A stretch of 38,198 bases of DNA from JBBARC01 sp040400005 (GTDB taxonomy: Bacteria > Pseudomonadota > Alphaproteobacteria > Acetobacterales > Acetobacteraceae): the NCBI GenBank assembly GCA_040400005.1, contig JBBARC010000036.1, forward strand, positions 1 through 38,198. The letters run 5' to 3'. The notes under the pieces are model-generated. The model was given only the letters and a program-made list of their open reading frames with translations. It made no database searches and was not told the origin of the DNA. Numbering within the stretch: the first letter of the stretch is position 1; each line of letters starts with the position of its first letter. Positions 17,138 through 26,105 of this stretch are shown here, one piece after another. Both the position numbers and the translations under genes were made by a program.

Positions 17138-17154
17138 GCCGGCAGGCTGCCGGC
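17138..17154 (-). terminator. Hairpin between pqiC and atpH, terminator or attenuator
   Basis: GCCGGCAG and CTGCCGGC are exact reverse complements around one base. On the minus strand the practical structure is a six-pair GC stem with a five-base loop, followed by TTTATTCTT. It sits 122 bases downstream of pqiC but only 13 bases ahead of the atpH start. It either ends the pqi transcript or lies in the atp leader. Confidence 0.45.
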
Positions 17155-17275
17155 GCCGGGCGTCTAGCATGGGGGGTTGGAAAGGCCAAGAGGGGGGTGG
17201 GCCGTTTGCCGCTAACCGCGCTCATGCTCGCCCAATGCCCGGTGTTGGCGTGCCGCCGCCGGTGAAACCCCGGGT

Positions 17276-17860
17276 TTAGTTAGCCGGCAGCGTCAGCCGG
17301 GTGGCGATCCCGTCGGCTAGTTGCGCCAGCAAATTGCTCATGGCGGCCGCTTCCGCCGCCGGCCCCGTGCCGCTTTTGGCAGCGCTCAGCACCACGTGGC
17401 GCGCATCGCGCATTTGCTGGCCGTGCCAAATCGCCGTGGTCGCATCCAAGGTCACCACGCCATCGGCGCCGGCATCGAAATGCCGCACATCCACTTCTAT
17501 GCGCGCATCGGGCGGCAGGGTGATGGCGCCAGCCGTGCCAAACACCGTGCTGGCGGGCAGGCGCTGGCTTAAATTGGCCGCCAGCACGCGGCCGATCATG
17601 TCGCCCAGCGGCTCGCCCCAGCGTGCGCCATCGGACACATCAAGCCGATAATTCTGCGTGCCGCGCACAATATCCGCGCGATCGAGGTAGCCCGGCAGAG
17701 TAACCCGGCGCAGCTCGATCACGCGCACTGGCGCGGCCATGATGGCGCCCGGCTGGGCTTGCAAAGTATAATACACCGGGTCGGAAGAGGCGCAGCCCGC
17801 CAAGGCCATAACACCTGCCAGGCACAGCGCCGCCAAAAAATTTTTGCGCACAAAAATCAT
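17276..17860 (-). CDS. pqiC: PqiC-type ABC-transport auxiliary lipoprotein
   Basis: This 194-residue lipoprotein has a signal peptide ending in a lipobox (MALAGCAS, lipidated Cys23). It then has the ABC_trans_aux (PF03886, formerly DUF330) fold: PVYYTLQAQPG near 28-38 and RVIELRRVTLPGYLDRADIV near 46-65. PqiC is an outer-membrane lipoprotein that receives the PqiB tunnel in intermembrane lipid transport. The start overlaps the pqiB stop by four bases (ATGA), so it is translationally coupled as the third gene of pqiABC. Assignment is supported by both sequence and context. Confidence 0.87.
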   Translation of the reverse strand: MIFVRKNFLAALCLAGVMALAGCASSDPVYYTLQAQPGAIMAAPVRVIELRRVTLPGYLDRADIVRGTQNYRLDVSDGARWGEPLGDMIGRVLAANLSQRLPASTVFGTAGAITLPPDARIEVDVRHFDAGADGVVTLDATTAIWHGQQMRDARHVVLSAAKSGTGPAAEAAAMSNLLAQLADGIATRLTLPAN

Positions 17861-19530
17861 TTTTCACCGCCTTTGCCGGCGCGGCCGCGTAAAAACGCTT
17901 CCGGGTGGCGTTCCAGATAATCGGCCAGTAACCGCAGGCTGCGGGCGGCATCATTGGATTGGTCCAGCAGCCGCTCAATACTGCGCTGGGTATCCGATCC
18001 CGCGCCGTAGCCGCTTTCCGATAACGCCAGGCTCGCCCGCTTGGTCGCAGTTTCCAGGTTCTCCGCAATGCCAGGCAGGCGTTGCAGCAGCGGCGTTATG
18101 TTTTCATTGGTGGTGTGCACCAGCGCCGACACATCGGTCAGCGTTTTCGCCAGCGAATGCAACGCATTAGCGGTATCTGGCCCGTTGGCGGTGCGCAAAA
18201 TACCATCGATGTTTTTGCCAATACTATCAAACGGTATGGCGGCAAGCTTGGTCGCAACGTCGCTGAGCGACGTTGTGATGTTATCCAAACCGCCGGTTTG
18301 GCTTGGCAGCACCATGGCGCCAGCCTCGTGGCCAACAACGGCCACGGCGGCATTGGGCACGTAATGCAGCGAAATCGCTTTTTGCCCGGTCAGGAAATTG
18401 CTGCTTTCCAGCACCGCCCGCATGCCTTGCCCCACCATGGCGGCAAGGGTTGCCTCGGTATCATTGGGCAGCGCCATAGTTGCGCGGTCAAACACCCGTT
18501 CCGGTTGCAGGGTGAACGCCACGCGCGCGCGGCTCTGCCCGGTGCCTGGGTTCAGCAGCAGCCGCACATCGGTGACCGTGCCCACTTTAATACCGAAAAT
18601 CTCCACCGCCGACCCCGGCGCCAGCCCGCCCACCGAGCTTTGAAAATAGGCAACGCAAGGCACTAACCGCTGGTAGCCAGCAGCATCGGCCGCATCTTTG
18701 CTTTCATACAGCGGAAAAACCGCGTTTTCCGCACTCGCCGTATCACCTGCAGCGGCCAGATCGGTTTCGAACGTAATACCACCCGATAGCAGCGCCTGGA
18801 TGGACGCGAGTTCCACATGCAGCCCCTGCGCGCCGACGTTAATGGAAACGCCCGAGGCATTCCAAAAATGGCTCCGCGGCCGCACAAACCGGTCGTAAGG
18901 TTCGCGCACAAAAATGGTTAAGCTCACCGGCCCCAGCCCATTGCCGAGGTCGTAGCTGAGCATTTCGCCCACGTTCACATCACGGTAAAACACCGGAGCG
19001 CCAGGGCTGAGCGACCCCAGGCGCGAGGCGTGCAGCACATAAGAATGCCCGGGCTCATCCGATCGCGTGCTCGGCGGTTCTTCCAAACCGGCAAATTGCG
19101 TGGTGGTGGCAACCGCCCCCTGCGCGCCCGGATCGGCTTCGATGTAGGCGCCCGAAACCAGCGTCTCCAGCCCCGAAATACTGCCGGTGGCAAAGCGCGG
19201 CCGCACCACCCAAAACCGCGCGTTATCGCTGAGTACCCGCGCCCCTTCCTTGTTCATGCGCACCCGCACTTCGGCGCGCGAAAGATCGGGCGACAGCGTC
19301 ACATCCTCCACCATGCCCAAGGTCACCGCCTTGTGCTGCACGGCGGTTTGCTGGGGCACAATGCCGGCGGCGGTTTTAAACGTGATGGTTACCAGCGGCC
19401 CGCGATTAGCAAGCGTGGTGCCGACCAAATACAGCGCCACCAGCCCCGCCCCAATCGGGATAAGCCACACCGGCGATGGCCGCCGGCGGGTAATTGTTGC
19501 GGTAGGCAGGGCAGGTGGTTCGGGGGTCAT
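17857..19530 (-). CDS. pqiB: PqiB-like MCE (MlaD) domain protein
   Basis: From the ATG at 19530 this is a 557-residue protein. One N-terminal transmembrane helix lies at about residues 20-41 (PVWLIPIGAGLVALYLVG), then three MCE/MlaD repeats (roughly 44-135, 155-260 and 285-390), and a long helical C-terminus. The repeats show GIVPQQTAVQHKAVTLGMVE and LAPGSAVEIFGIKVGTVTDV. PqiB hexamers form a periplasm-spanning lipid tunnel. The frame is open to 19548, but the ATG at 19530 overlaps the pqiA stop as ATGA and is preferred. Confidence 0.9.
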   Translation of the reverse strand: MTPEPPALPTATITRRRPSPVWLIPIGAGLVALYLVGTTLANRGPLVTITFKTAAGIVPQQTAVQHKAVTLGMVEDVTLSPDLSRAEVRVRMNKEGARVLSDNARFWVVRPRFATGSISGLETLVSGAYIEADPGAQGAVATTTQFAGLEEPPSTRSDEPGHSYVLHASRLGSLSPGAPVFYRDVNVGEMLSYDLGNGLGPVSLTIFVREPYDRFVRPRSHFWNASGVSINVGAQGLHVELASIQALLSGGITFETDLAAAGDTASAENAVFPLYESKDAADAAGYQRLVPCVAYFQSSVGGLAPGSAVEIFGIKVGTVTDVRLLLNPGTGQSRARVAFTLQPERVFDRATMALPNDTEATLAAMVGQGMRAVLESSNFLTGQKAISLHYVPNAAVAVVGHEAGAMVLPSQTGGLDNITTSLSDVATKLAAIPFDSIGKNIDGILRTANGPDTANALHSLAKTLTDVSALVHTTNENITPLLQRLPGIAENLETATKRASLALSESGYGAGSDTQRSIERLLDQSNDAARSLRLLADYLERHPEAFLRGRAGKGGEK

Positions 19531-20819
19531 CTGCGCGCCGCATCCCACATCAGGCGAGGGTCAAAACATTCGGCCGAAAACATCGTTAGCATCACTACGG
19601 CGGCAAATGCGCCGGCGCCAAGCCCAGGTAACACGGTTGCGATAAAGCCCATGCGCACCAGTGCCACAAGAACCGTGAGCATGAAAATATCGATCATCGA
19701 CCAGCGCCCAACCCCATCAATAATGCGATAAACTCGGCTGCGCGCGATCAGCGCCCGCGAAGACCCCGCCCGCGTTGCCAGCAGCAACGTGATCAGCCCG
19801 CCGATTTTCAACAGCGGCACCGCAATACTGGCGACAAACACCAAAATGGCCAGCGGCCACATATTATAGGCAATCAGCTCGCTTACCCCGCCAATAATGG
19901 TGCTCGGCGCACCGTGGCCAAAGCGGATCACCGTCATCACCGGAAACAAATTGGCCGGAATATAAAAAATCGCCCCCGCCGCCAGCAGGGCGGCGCACCG
20001 CCGCAAACTATTGGTTTTGCGGTGGTGTAAGCGCGACCCGCAGCGCGGGCAGGCATCGCCTTCGTGTGCGCTTACCACTAACCGGCAGCAATCGCAGCCG
20101 ATCAAACCCTGGCCGGCGCAGCCGATCAAACCCTGGCCGGGGGCAGGCGCGGGCGGTGCGCGGTTGGGCCGGTGCAGCCGCTGCCACACGGTTTCGGGGT
20201 CCAGTTCCGCCAAAGCCGCAATCAAACACAGCATCATGGCGCCCAACGCAATCAGCGCCGGCCCCACTTCCACCACCGCAATCACCTGCAGCCGGGTGTA
20301 GGCAACAAACGATCCGAGCAAAAACACTTCCGTCATGGCAAACGGCCGCAGCCGCAGCGCATAGGCGAATAAAGTGGCAAGCCCGCCCGGCGGTTTTGGC
20401 AGGCGCACACCCAGCAGCACGATCAGCAGCAAAATCAGCTCAGCCGCCGGCAGCACAATGAGGGTCAACAACACCAGCCCGGCCACCATCTGGCTGCCCA
20501 GCGTGCGCAAATCAGCCGGCCCGGTAAACAAACTCGCCCGATACACCCGCCCAATGGTGCGCAAATCCAGAAACGGCATGTTCAGCGCCAAAATAAACAG
20601 CACCAAAGCGGCAATGGCGCAGGCCGTGGCCCGGGTGAGCGTGGCACCGGTAGGGTCCGCCGCCCGCCCCAACCCGGCCTGGCAGCGCAAACACTGCGCC
20701 GCTTGGCCTGGCCCCAGGGCAGGGATGTGCTGCATCAACCCGCAATCATGGCATTCAATCAGCCGCCCCGCAGCCTCACGCAGCGCCAGCACTTGAGGAG
20801 ACTCGGGAACCGCCTGCAT
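19527..20819 (-). CDS. pqiA: Paraquat-inducible protein A (PqiA), integral membrane
   Basis: From the ATG at 20819 this is a 430-residue inner-membrane protein with two PqiA domains, each an N-terminal zinc-ribbon plus four transmembrane segments. The first ribbon is CHDC at residues 23-26 and CLRC at 43-46. The second has CDCC near 241-244 and CPRC about 12 residues later. PqiA is the membrane partner of PqiB and PqiC. The second ribbon is preceded by an exact 24-base tandem duplication that repeats GQGLIGC. The frame extends to 20960 but would run across the divergent mipZ start, so the ATG at 20819 is used. Confidence 0.88.
   Translation of the reverse strand: MQAVPESPQVLALREAAGRLIECHDCGLMQHIPALGPGQAAQCLRCQAGLGRAADPTGATLTRATACAIAALVLFILALNMPFLDLRTIGRVYRASLFTGPADLRTLGSQMVAGLVLLTLIVLPAAELILLLIVLLGVRLPKPPGGLATLFAYALRLRPFAMTEVFLLGSFVAYTRLQVIAVVEVGPALIALGAMMLCLIAALAELDPETVWQRLHRPNRAPPAPAPGQGLIGCAGQGLIGCDCCRLVVSAHEGDACPRCGSRLHHRKTNSLRRCAALLAAGAIFYIPANLFPVMTVIRFGHGAPSTIIGGVSELIAYNMWPLAILVFVASIAVPLLKIGGLITLLLATRAGSSRALIARSRVYRIIDGVGRWSMIDIFMLTVLVALVRMGFIATVLPGLGAGAFAAVVMLTMFSAECFDPRLMWDAARR
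20093..20140. repeat. In-frame 24-base tandem duplication within pqiA
   Basis: Two identical 24-base units lie at 20093-20116 and 20117-20140. They keep the frame and duplicate an eight-residue block around GQGLIGC just before the second zinc ribbon, adding one extra cysteine. Exact identity suggests a recent slippage event. Confidence 0.85.
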
Positions 20820-20850
20820 AAAAACCACACTATCTAAGGGGAGGCGGGTT

Positions 20851-21765
20851 TTGACCAGCGCCGACATACACCAAGCACCAGTAACACCGCCCGCTACCCG
20901 TGCCCATGTTATTGTTTTGGGTAACGAAAAAGGCGGATCGGGCAAATCCACCACCGCCATGCATTTGGTGGTGGGCCTGCTACGAGACGGCTACAAAGTC
21001 GGCGCCATCGACCTCGATGCCCGCCAAGGCACCCTATACGGCTACCTGCAATCGCGCACCGATTTCGCCGCCCGCCATAACGTCACCCTGCCCATGCCGG
21101 TGGCCGAAGCGGTGTATCGCAGCGACCTCGATAGCCGCGCCGAAGCCGACACCGAAGAAAACGGCCGCCTAACCGCAGCTTTGGCCCGCTTGTCCGCCGT
21201 TTGCGAGATCATCGTCATCGACTGCCCCGGCGCCGACACCCACCTAAGCCGCCTCGGCCACGCCACCGCCGACACCCTGATCACCCCGATCAACGACAGT
21301 TTTGTCGATTTCGCCATGCTGGCGCGGGTGAACCCAGACGACCACGCCGTGATAAACCCCAGCATTTACAGCGAGATGGTCTGGGAAGCCCGCAAAAAAC
21401 GCTTCTCCGCCGATCGCGGCCGCATAGACTGGATCGTCATGCGCAACCGCATGGGCAGCACCGAAATGCGCAACAAGCGCGACGTCGGCGCCACCTTGGA
21501 AAGCCTGGCCAAGCGCATCGGCTTTCGCACGGTCAAAGGTTTTGGCGAGCGGGTGATTTTCCGCGAGCTCTACCTGCAAGGCCTCACCCTGATGGATGTG
21601 CGCGAAGCAGGCCTCAACATGTCGATCGGCATGAGCCACATCGCGGCGCGGGCCGAAGTGCGCGCCTTGCTGGGGGCTTTGAAAAAACCGGCCCCTCGCG
21701 GGCAGGTGGCGGCGGTCGATGCGGGGGATGGGTTTACACGCGCGGCTATGGAGCCGGCGGCTTAA
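20851..21765 (+). CDS. mipZ: Division-plane positioning ATPase MipZ
   Basis: This 304-residue ParA/MinD-type ATPase has a deviant Walker A (NEKGGSGKST at residues 25-34), then IDLDARQGTLYGYLQSR near 54-70 and IIVIDCPGAD for Walker B. The NEKGGSGKST and D-ARQ pattern, plus WIVMRNRM, fits MipZ. In alphaproteobacteria MipZ forms a gradient from ParB at the poles and inhibits FtsZ, which restricts division to midcell. The start is a TTG at 20851, preceded by AAGGGGAGG at good spacing. It is divergent from pqiA with only 31 bases between the two starts, so their promoters overlap. Confidence 0.9.
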   Translation: MTSADIHQAPVTPPATRAHVIVLGNEKGGSGKSTTAMHLVVGLLRDGYKVGAIDLDARQGTLYGYLQSRTDFAARHNVTLPMPVAEAVYRSDLDSRAEADTEENGRLTAALARLSAVCEIIVIDCPGADTHLSRLGHATADTLITPINDSFVDFAMLARVNPDDHAVINPSIYSEMVWEARKKRFSADRGRIDWIVMRNRMGSTEMRNKRDVGATLESLAKRIGFRTVKGFGERVIFRELYLQGLTLMDVREAGLNMSIGMSHIAARAEVRALLGALKKPAPRGQVAAVDAGDGFTRAAMEPAA

Positions 21766-21797
21766 AAGGGAAGAAAGGCCGGGCCAGCCCGGACCCG

Positions 21798-21815
21798 CTG
21801 GGGCCGCGGCCCCAG
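21798..21815. repeat. GC-rich palindrome after mipZ
   Basis: CTGGGGCC and GGCCCCAG pair exactly around CG, an 18-base palindrome located 33 bases after the mipZ stop. It is not followed by a T run, so it is not a classical terminator. It may be an intergenic repeat of the genome. Confidence 0.5.
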
Positions 21816-21885
21816 ACCCCATTTCGTTTGGTGCTGTTGCCGGGGGGCGGTAGGTTTTGTATAGGCAGCGTCCCGCTTGGGGTTT

Positions 21886-21960
21886 GCCGGCGTAGCTCAG
21901 GGGTAGAGCAACTGACTCGTAATCAGTAGGTCCGCGGTTCAATTCCGCGCGCCGGCACCA
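21886..21960 (+). tRNA. tRNA-Thr (anticodon CGU)
   Basis: A 75-base cloverleaf is complete. Acceptor GCCGGCG pairs with CGCCGGC, the anticodon stem ACTGA pairs with TCAGT, and the loop CTCGTAA gives anticodon CGT at 21918-21920. The T arm is CCGCG/GTTC-type (CGCGG TTCAATT CCGCG). The CCA end is encoded. It reads ACG codons. A terminator follows closely. Confidence 0.97.
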
Positions 21961-21974
21961 GTTTGCTCACAGTG

Positions 21975-21993
21975 GCCGAAAGTCGGCTTTTTT
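21975..21993 (+). terminator. Rho-independent terminator of tRNA-Thr
   Basis: GCCGA and TCGGC form a five-pair stem around AAG, followed directly by TTTTTT. It lies 15 bases after the tRNA CCA end. Confidence 0.8.
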
Positions 21994-22014
21994 ATATGGT
22001 TGGGCCATCGGGCT

Positions 22015-22398
22015 ATGTTCAAACTTTTCCGGCGCTTTGTTCGCCGCATCGTGGTACCTGACGTCTATTTAAACTTTAGGGAGGATATAGCAGCCAAGCT
22101 TTCCGATCTAGGATTTAAGGCGATTGAGATCACGGACCATGATCAGATCGACCTCACGGCGTGGCGGAATGATCGCCGGATGATCATCTACTGCCGGCTT
22201 GGTAAAATCAGCATTTTGCAGGTTAATGACATCGCCAATCTGTGTGTTTGGGAACGTCATTATGATTCAAATACAATCGTAATAATGACGGATGTTGATC
22301 AGCCAGCCTCAGTGTGGTCTTGCGCTAAGGAGCGGCGCGTTAACCTCGTCATCTTCGACGGAAGCTTTCCCGAAACCATTTTGACTCTTATGCCATAA
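22015..22398 (+). CDS. Small degenerate Mrr-type restriction-endonuclease-fold protein
   Basis: This 127-residue protein resembles the Mrr catalytic (PD-(D/E)xK) domain: LGFKAIEIT, then IDLTAW near residues 45-50 supplying the aspartate, then MIIYCRLGKISILQVNDIAN near 56-75. In active Mrr enzymes the second strand reads QCK; here it is YCR (59-61), so the catalytic lysine is replaced by arginine and the glutamine by tyrosine. The later VIMTDVDQPASVWSCAKERR matches the family helix. No DNA-binding domain is attached. The protein is probably not an active nuclease. A TTG at 22000 is an alternative start. It stands alone just downstream of tRNA-Thr. Confidence 0.5.
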   Translation: MFKLFRRFVRRIVVPDVYLNFREDIAAKLSDLGFKAIEITDHDQIDLTAWRNDRRMIIYCRLGKISILQVNDIANLCVWERHYDSNTIVIMTDVDQPASVWSCAKERRVNLVIFDGSFPETILTLMP

Positions 22399-22460
22399 GC
22401 GACCCGTCGTGATCTGTTACCCCGGCTAAACAATCAGCATTCAGCCATTTATTCCCAGAA

Positions 22461-22489
22461 AGCCCCAAAACAGGCTAGAGTTTTGGGCT
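22461..22489 (-). terminator. Possible terminator hairpin at the end of the large glycosyltransferase
   Basis: AGCCCAAAAC and GTTTTGGGGCT pair on the minus strand with one bulged base and an eight-base loop. The stem spans the stop codon of the glycosyltransferase. The following T content is low, so termination is uncertain. Confidence 0.35.
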
Positions 22490-25400
22490 TGTCGTCTGTA
22501 GTGCCATGCCTTCGTCAGTAATGAGGTCCGCACTTTCCACTGCTAACCGCATTTGTTCTACGCCGCGCGCAAACGAAAATCTCCGCCGTGCGAACGAAAC
22601 CGCATGGTGTGACATCGCAGACCATCGCCCCGCGTCACCGTAAAGGTCCACAATAGCGTCGCACCACTCTTGCGGTGTGCGGGCAATGATTGCGTCGGTG
22701 CCGTCACCTAAGCCAATACCTTCTGCCGCGACCGTTGAAAGCACACTCGGCACGCCGAAACTGAGTGCATCCAGAACTTTGCCCTTGATACCGGCGCCGG
22801 TCAGCAAGGGAGCAACAAACACCCGGCATGTTTCGAACACCGCGGCAACGCTTTCTACAAAGCCTTTTATCAGGACGTCATTACTCGATAGCGCTTCGAT
22901 CTCCGGGGTTACCCCGCTGCCATAAACCACAAATCGGGCGTTTAATCCCGCCCGGCGTAGCAGCGGCATGACTTCGCCAACAAAATACATCACCGCTTCG
23001 CTGTTGGGCGGGTGCCCAAACCCACCTAGGAAGGCAATGTCGCTGCGATTTTCGTAAGGGTTCACCTGTTCCACGGCATCAACCACCCATGGGCAGGTGA
23101 AAACCTTCGACGATGCCAAGTTATGCGACAATATAACCGCATGCTCAACGTCATTGTAGGATAGCGTTATGTCGGCTTCCCGCATGATGCGTAGTTCTTC
23201 ATCGCGCGTATTCAGTGCGGTCATCATTTTATCAGAATCGTGGCTGGCGATGGCTTCGCGTAATTCGCGCAAGAAGTGTAGATCCGCGTTGCAGAACATA
23301 ATTTTGGCGCGTGGCGCAAATCGGCGCACAGCTTCAAGGTGCCGGTCGGCGACCATATAGCGGGTGATGTAAACGATATCGAATTCGCCGCCGCGGCTTT
23401 GCAGAAAATCACTGACGGAATACGCGAATGGAGCATATATTGTTTCAATACCAGCGCGTTGTAGGTCCTGCGTGTAGCTGCCAAGGTAAGCCAGATTTTC
23501 GGGTAAAAAGGTTATTTTGGCACCCAGCGCCTGCATGGTGCGCATTTCCTGGATCGCTGCGTAGCTGCCAGCATCGTTATCAGGCCGCGGCGGTTGCGCA
23601 TCAATGAACAAGGCCCGCAAAACAATGCCACGGTCTTTCTCTAGATCAACTTTGGATGTGTCGGTGCCGTGATTACGGTAATTCGCCCGCCATTTGCGCA
23701 TGAATTTCGGGCGGTTGACCTCCTGGAATCGCTTCATACCAGAGGCTGTGCTAGTGCCGTTGCTGATCCCTTCGAAGTGCACAACAACGGAATTGGCCGC
23801 GTACACGGTGCGCAAACCCGCCTGCCGAACCTTAAAGGATAGATCGGTATCTTCGTAATAGGCCGGGCGGAATTCATCGCTCAAACCGCCGATCTGCGCC
23901 CATAATGGCGTTGGTATCATAACCGCGGCACCCGATAGGTAGTCGGCCTGCCTCGTGTACGAGTACCGCGGGTCGGCGGGGTTGGCCAGGCGGCCATAAT
24001 TCCACGCAACGCCGTCACCCCAAACAATACCGCCGGCTTCTTGCAGTCGGCCGTCAGGATAGATTAGTTTTGATCCCGCGAGACCTACGCGATCGAAATG
24101 CGAAAATGTGTAAAGCAATTCATCAAGCCACCGGGCTGTAACCTCGGTGTCGTTGTTGAGCAGCACAATATAATCACCGCGCGCTTTGGACGCGCCAAGA
24201 TTACACGCCGAGATAAAACCCTCGGCACTCTCGTTGCGGCAATAGGTGATTCCGGAGATCAGATTGGTGATCAGGCGAGTATCGTCAGATGAGCCATCAT
24301 CGACAACGATCACCTCGAAACTGGCGTCGTTATAGGCAAGGATAAGCGACGCGAGGCAGTTATGGGTAACGGCAAATTTATTGTGAACCGGAATAACCAC
24401 CGATACGCAGGGTTTTTCAATGACGGGAAAAGTAAACGGCTCCAGCTTTGGCGTCCGATCCAGCCCGGCAACTACGCGCTCATGGGCGATGCCCAGTTGC
24501 CCGAGTAGTGTCGCGCGCCACATCTTGGTTTCCACGCTTTCGTTGGGTGCCACGGCCGATCGCGCTGCGGCAAGCGCATGGGCGCGGAAGGATTCGTAAC
24601 GATAGGACGCGGCAGTGCTGAGTTTTGCCGGTAAATTGGCGCCGCCGTAACGGGCGACCGCCGACCACGGGGTGAGGTGTGCCGGTAAAATTTCGGCGGT
24701 TTCATCCACCAACATATCATTTTCGGTTAACCGAACGGTTAGGCGGTGGGGCTGTCCATCAAGCACCATCGGGGGCAGGGTTAGGCGGAAGCCATTCATA
24801 TTATCGCCGTGCGGCTGGTTCGCCCACGCGGTGAATTGCGGGCGGCCATCGACTAGCAACGATACCTCAAGCGATCGCTGCGGCTGGTTTCCATCGCGTA
24901 CCCACCCGACTACAGTTGTTCCCTCAAGGCCGGTTATGCCGCCCACTATTTGTAGTGGGCTGCCCAACGGTATGGGGGAATTGACTAGGTCAGCCCTGGT
25001 GGTGCGGTCGATCACCTGTAAAAACTGCGCGCCACCATCGGCGCTCAATTCGGGCAGCGGCACATGCCATTCGCGAATACCGGCAACGTCCAAAGATTGC
25101 AAAAGGGTCAGCTCAGTGGGGCTGAAGGGGGGCGGCGCCCAGCCCAGTTGCTCCTTCTGGTTCACCCGCCCGAACCGCAGGTTGGCGAAGAAAAACCAAC
25201 TATCGTCATCGCTTTTGGTGGCGCCTTTGCGAAGCACCAGTTGGGCGAAACAGGGCTGCGGCGGGGTCTGTACATTAACCGCTACAGCGGAATAGTCAGA
25301 CGCATACTCGCCGCCGTTGGCTTTCGGGGATGGGCGGCCAATGGCTTCTTGCAAAAGCACACCGGCTGCGTCGGTCACCCGTATCACGACCTCGCCGGCG

Positions 25401-25963
25401 CAGCGATGTACGGCGAATAGGCCAGAAAATTGATACAGTGCATTGGGCCGCAACGGAATAAGGCCGTCGGGATGATCGGCCGTGTAGGCGATTTCCATTG
25501 GTTCGGCCACCTGGGCGGCGTCCTGGCGAATAAAAGCGGTATGGCCATTTTCAATGTGCCAACCCACATGGTCGCGGCCGAGAACCCAGCCCGACGGGCG
25601 AATGGTCGGCTGCCAGCTATCCAGATCCTCTTCCAGCGCGCCATCGGGCAGCTGGTTGATGTTCAGCAGCGGGTCGGTTAACTGCTCGGTGCCGGTCGAT
25701 GCCAGAAAGACCGAGTCTTTTGTGCGTAATTCCACGTCGGATGGGGCCAACTTGGCGGGCAACAACAGAATGGCGCAGCCGCCAGCAATGCTCGTGACGA
25801 CACCGCTTAACGGCGCCGGCTCGGGCAGGCTCGTAGTTTCGTCAAGTGCTTCGGAAACGACTAACCTTGCCACGGCTTTATTAATGTTGGTGTTTGGGGT
25901 GTTGGGCAAAATCAAATCTCCACCTGCGCCTAGCGTGCTGTGGATACTGCTAAAACAGCGCAA
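22475..25963 (-). CDS. Large two-module glycosyltransferase (GT2 plus GT4-like)
   Basis: This protein of up to 1162 residues has three parts. Residues about 1-480 form beta-rich, possibly carbohydrate-binding or scaffold domains. A GT2 (GT-A) domain at about 513-760 has VSVVIPVHNKFAVTHNCLAS, VIVVDDGSSD and LLNNDTEVT for nucleotide-sugar and metal binding, plus YYEDTDLSFKVRQAG. A GT4-like (GT-B) domain at about 785-1130 has FLGGFGHPPNSEAV and LLTGAGIKGKVLDALSFGVP. Such enzymes build surface glycans. The frame starts at a TTG at 25963. A TTG at 25909, preceded by AGGTGGAG, may be the true start. No signal peptide or membrane helix is seen, so it is cytoplasmic. Confidence 0.85.
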   Translation of the reverse strand: MRCFSSIHSTLGAGGDLILPNTPNTNINKAVARLVVSEALDETTSLPEPAPLSGVVTSIAGGCAILLLPAKLAPSDVELRTKDSVFLASTGTEQLTDPLLNINQLPDGALEEDLDSWQPTIRPSGWVLGRDHVGWHIENGHTAFIRQDAAQVAEPMEIAYTADHPDGLIPLRPNALYQFSGLFAVHRCAGEVVIRVTDAAGVLLQEAIGRPSPKANGGEYASDYSAVAVNVQTPPQPCFAQLVLRKGATKSDDDSWFFFANLRFGRVNQKEQLGWAPPPFSPTELTLLQSLDVAGIREWHVPLPELSADGGAQFLQVIDRTTRADLVNSPIPLGSPLQIVGGITGLEGTTVVGWVRDGNQPQRSLEVSLLVDGRPQFTAWANQPHGDNMNGFRLTLPPMVLDGQPHRLTVRLTENDMLVDETAEILPAHLTPWSAVARYGGANLPAKLSTAASYRYESFRAHALAAARSAVAPNESVETKMWRATLLGQLGIAHERVVAGLDRTPKLEPFTFPVIEKPCVSVVIPVHNKFAVTHNCLASLILAYNDASFEVIVVDDGSSDDTRLITNLISGITYCRNESAEGFISACNLGASKARGDYIVLLNNDTEVTARWLDELLYTFSHFDRVGLAGSKLIYPDGRLQEAGGIVWGDGVAWNYGRLANPADPRYSYTRQADYLSGAAVMIPTPLWAQIGGLSDEFRPAYYEDTDLSFKVRQAGLRTVYAANSVVVHFEGISNGTSTASGMKRFQEVNRPKFMRKWRANYRNHGTDTSKVDLEKDRGIVLRALFIDAQPPRPDNDAGSYAAIQEMRTMQALGAKITFLPENLAYLGSYTQDLQRAGIETIYAPFAYSVSDFLQSRGGEFDIVYITRYMVADRHLEAVRRFAPRAKIMFCNADLHFLRELREAIASHDSDKMMTALNTRDEELRIMREADITLSYNDVEHAVILSHNLASSKVFTCPWVVDAVEQVNPYENRSDIAFLGGFGHPPNSEAVMYFVGEVMPLLRRAGLNARFVVYGSGVTPEIEALSSNDVLIKGFVESVAAVFETCRVFVAPLLTGAGIKGKVLDALSFGVPSVLSTVAAEGIGLGDGTDAIIARTPQEWCDAIVDLYGDAGRWSAMSHHAVSFARRRFSFARGVEQMRLAVESADLITDEGMALQTTSPKL

Positions 25964-26105
25964 TCATAAAGGATTTTCTTTGGGATTAGGACGCCAGCTA
26001 ACTCCCGGACCATCAAGTGCGCTGGCTTAGGGGCAGCCCGTAGCCTAAAGCACGCCTTGGCGAGCGAAAGCCCCCCACCTGGATACCCAGCACGTGATTA
26101 GAAGT

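Noticed and set aside
21886..21960. tRNA-Thr as attachment site of the recombinase element
   Set aside because: It is over 10 kb away and no copy of the tRNA end was seen near 6000 or 11100.
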